A stretch of DNA of 32,966 nt, taken from assembly GCA_012513825.1 (NCBI GenBank), contig JAAZBL010000277.1, positions 1-32,966 of the forward strand. Direction: 5' to 3'. The position numbers and the translations under genes were made by a program. A model generated the notes under the pieces. The model ran no database searches. It saw nothing but the letters and a program-made list of their open reading frames with translations, and was not told the DNA's origin. Origin of the DNA: Limnobacter sp. (lineage in GTDB: Bacteria > Pseudomonadota > Gammaproteobacteria > Burkholderiales > Burkholderiaceae_E). Shown piece by piece: positions 32,313 to 32,966 of this stretch (the stretch's first letter is position 1; the number at the start of each line of letters is the position of its first letter).

Positions 32313-32966
32313 ATGTTCCGACTGGTCATCGCGCACGGGCGCTTGCGGAGCGCGTTTCTGGCTGCCGCGTACGGCCTTCTCGTCCTTTTCGCTTCGACGG
32401 GCGCGTGGGCGCAGCACGGCGCGGCCGCGTCGCCGGGCACCGACTACGTGCTCGGAGCCGGGGACCTGATCAGGGTCTCGGTATTCCAGCAACCCGATCT
32501 TTCGCTGGAAGCGAGGATTTCGGAGAGCGGGATGGTTTCCTATCCGCTGATCGGCAACGTCAAGCTGGGTGGGCTGACCAGCATGCAGGCAGAAGAGCAG
32601 ATCGCGGCGCGCCTTGCCAGCGGTCGCTTCCTGCAGAACCCGCAGGTTTCGGTCAACGTGCTCGAATATCGCAGCCAGCAGGTTTCGGTGCTCGGAGCGG
32701 TGAACAAGCCGGGCCGGTATCCGCTCGAACTGTCGGGCACGCGGCTCAGCGAGGTGCTCGCCGAGGCAGGCGGGATCGTGTCCGGCGTCGGTAGCGAGAC
32801 GGTGACGCTGCTCACGCACCGCAACGGTCAGCCGGTCATGCTGCACGTCGACCTGTCCGACATCTTCGTCGACGGCGACGTCGGCAAGGACGAGATCCTG
32901 CAAGCCGGCGATGCGATCTACGTGAATCGCGCGCCGGCCTACTACATCTACGGCCAGGTCCAGCGC
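32313..32966 (+). CDS. epsE: EpsE/Wza-like polysaccharide export protein, 5' part only
   Basis: The frame opens at ATG 32313 with AAAGGGGGAG just upstream and runs off the right edge after 218 codons; the stop is outside the window. A signal peptide (core FLAAAYGLLVLFASTG, cleavage after AWA at 33) is followed by a Poly_export domain starting YVLGAGDLIRVSVFQQPDLS, with YPLIGNVKLGGLT. An SLBB-like part begins around QVSVLGAVNKPGRYPL. Wza proteins form the periplasmic/outer-membrane channel for EPS. There is no lipobox at the predicted cleavage site, in contrast to classical Wza. It follows epsL by 33 bp and is in the same operon. Confidence 0.92.
   Translation, partial: MFRLVIAHGRLRSAFLAAAYGLLVLFASTGAWAQHGAAASPGTDYVLGAGDLIRVSVFQQPDLSLEARISESGMVSYPLIGNVKLGGLTSMQAEEQIAARLASGRFLQNPQVSVNVLEYRSQQVSVLGAVNKPGRYPLELSGTRLSEVLAEAGGIVSGVGSETVTLLTHRNGQPVMLHVDLSDIFVDGDVGKDEILQAGDAIYVNRAPAYYIYGQVQR

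Noticed and set aside
1-32966. CRISPR arrays, tRNA, rRNA, insertion sequences or integrase genes
   Set aside because: No direct-repeat array, no tRNA-like cloverleaf and no transposase motif was seen in any part read.

Overview
The window is one large exopolysaccharide (EPS) locus of the Wzx/Wzy-dependent type from a GC-rich proteobacterium. A betaproteobacterium (Burkholderiales or Rhodocyclales-like) is the best guess. The guess rests on the strong G/C third-position bias, the overlapping ATGA/TGATG gene junctions, and an EpsB/EpsE/EpsF/EpsG/EpsL-type assembly set like that described in Methylobacillus. The assignment is inference only: there is no rRNA or other marker gene here. Both ends of the window cut through genes of the same locus.

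Left arm, + strand (1-23700), sugar precursors and repeat-unit assembly. It opens with the 3' end of a membrane-anchored GT2 glycosyltransferase, then a UGM/amine-oxidase-like FAD protein, a cytoplasmic NodB-type deacetylase and an AsnB-type glutamine amidotransferase. Next come five genes (order D-E-I-B-A) that make up the complete WbpA/B/E/D/I pathway from UDP-GlcNAc to UDP-2,3-diacetamido-2,3-dideoxy-mannuronic acid (UDP-ManNAc3NAcA). A polytopic GT-C-like membrane protein and a GT32 (DxD) transferase follow. A 631-bp gene-free stretch then leads to two tandem paralogues of a heparin-lyase-I-like secreted protein, one a lipoprotein and one with an ordinary signal peptide. The arm ends with GT4, GT4, a second AsnB-type amidotransferase, a heparinase II/III-family protein and a third GT4.

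Right arm. A minus-strand operon runs from 30648 to 23552: epsB (initiating undecaprenyl-phosphate sugar phosphotransferase), wzx flippase, epsF (Wzz-like), epsG (BY-kinase-like) and a Wzy/O-antigen-ligase-like polymerase. Its last gene converges on, and overlaps by 149 bp, the last gene of the left arm. From a divergent 269-bp promoter region, epsL (outer-membrane beta-barrel) and epsE (Wza-like export protein, cut by the window end) run to the right.

Proposed working model: EpsB primes undecaprenyl phosphate. The GT2, GT32, GT4 and possibly GT-C enzymes add sugars including ManNAc3NAcA. The AsnB homologues may convert uronic acid carboxylates to amides, and the deacetylase may trim N-acetyl groups. 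Wzx flips the unit, Wzy polymerises it with EpsF/EpsG controlling length, and EpsE/EpsL export it. The two secreted lyase-like proteins and the heparinase II/III protein would trim, release or remodel the polymer. The least conventional elements are the tandem lyase pair, the C-terminally extended WbpA, the paired amidotransferases, an attenuator-like hairpin before wbpA, a short motif shared by two minus-strand upstream regions, and the antisense-overlapping wzy tail.
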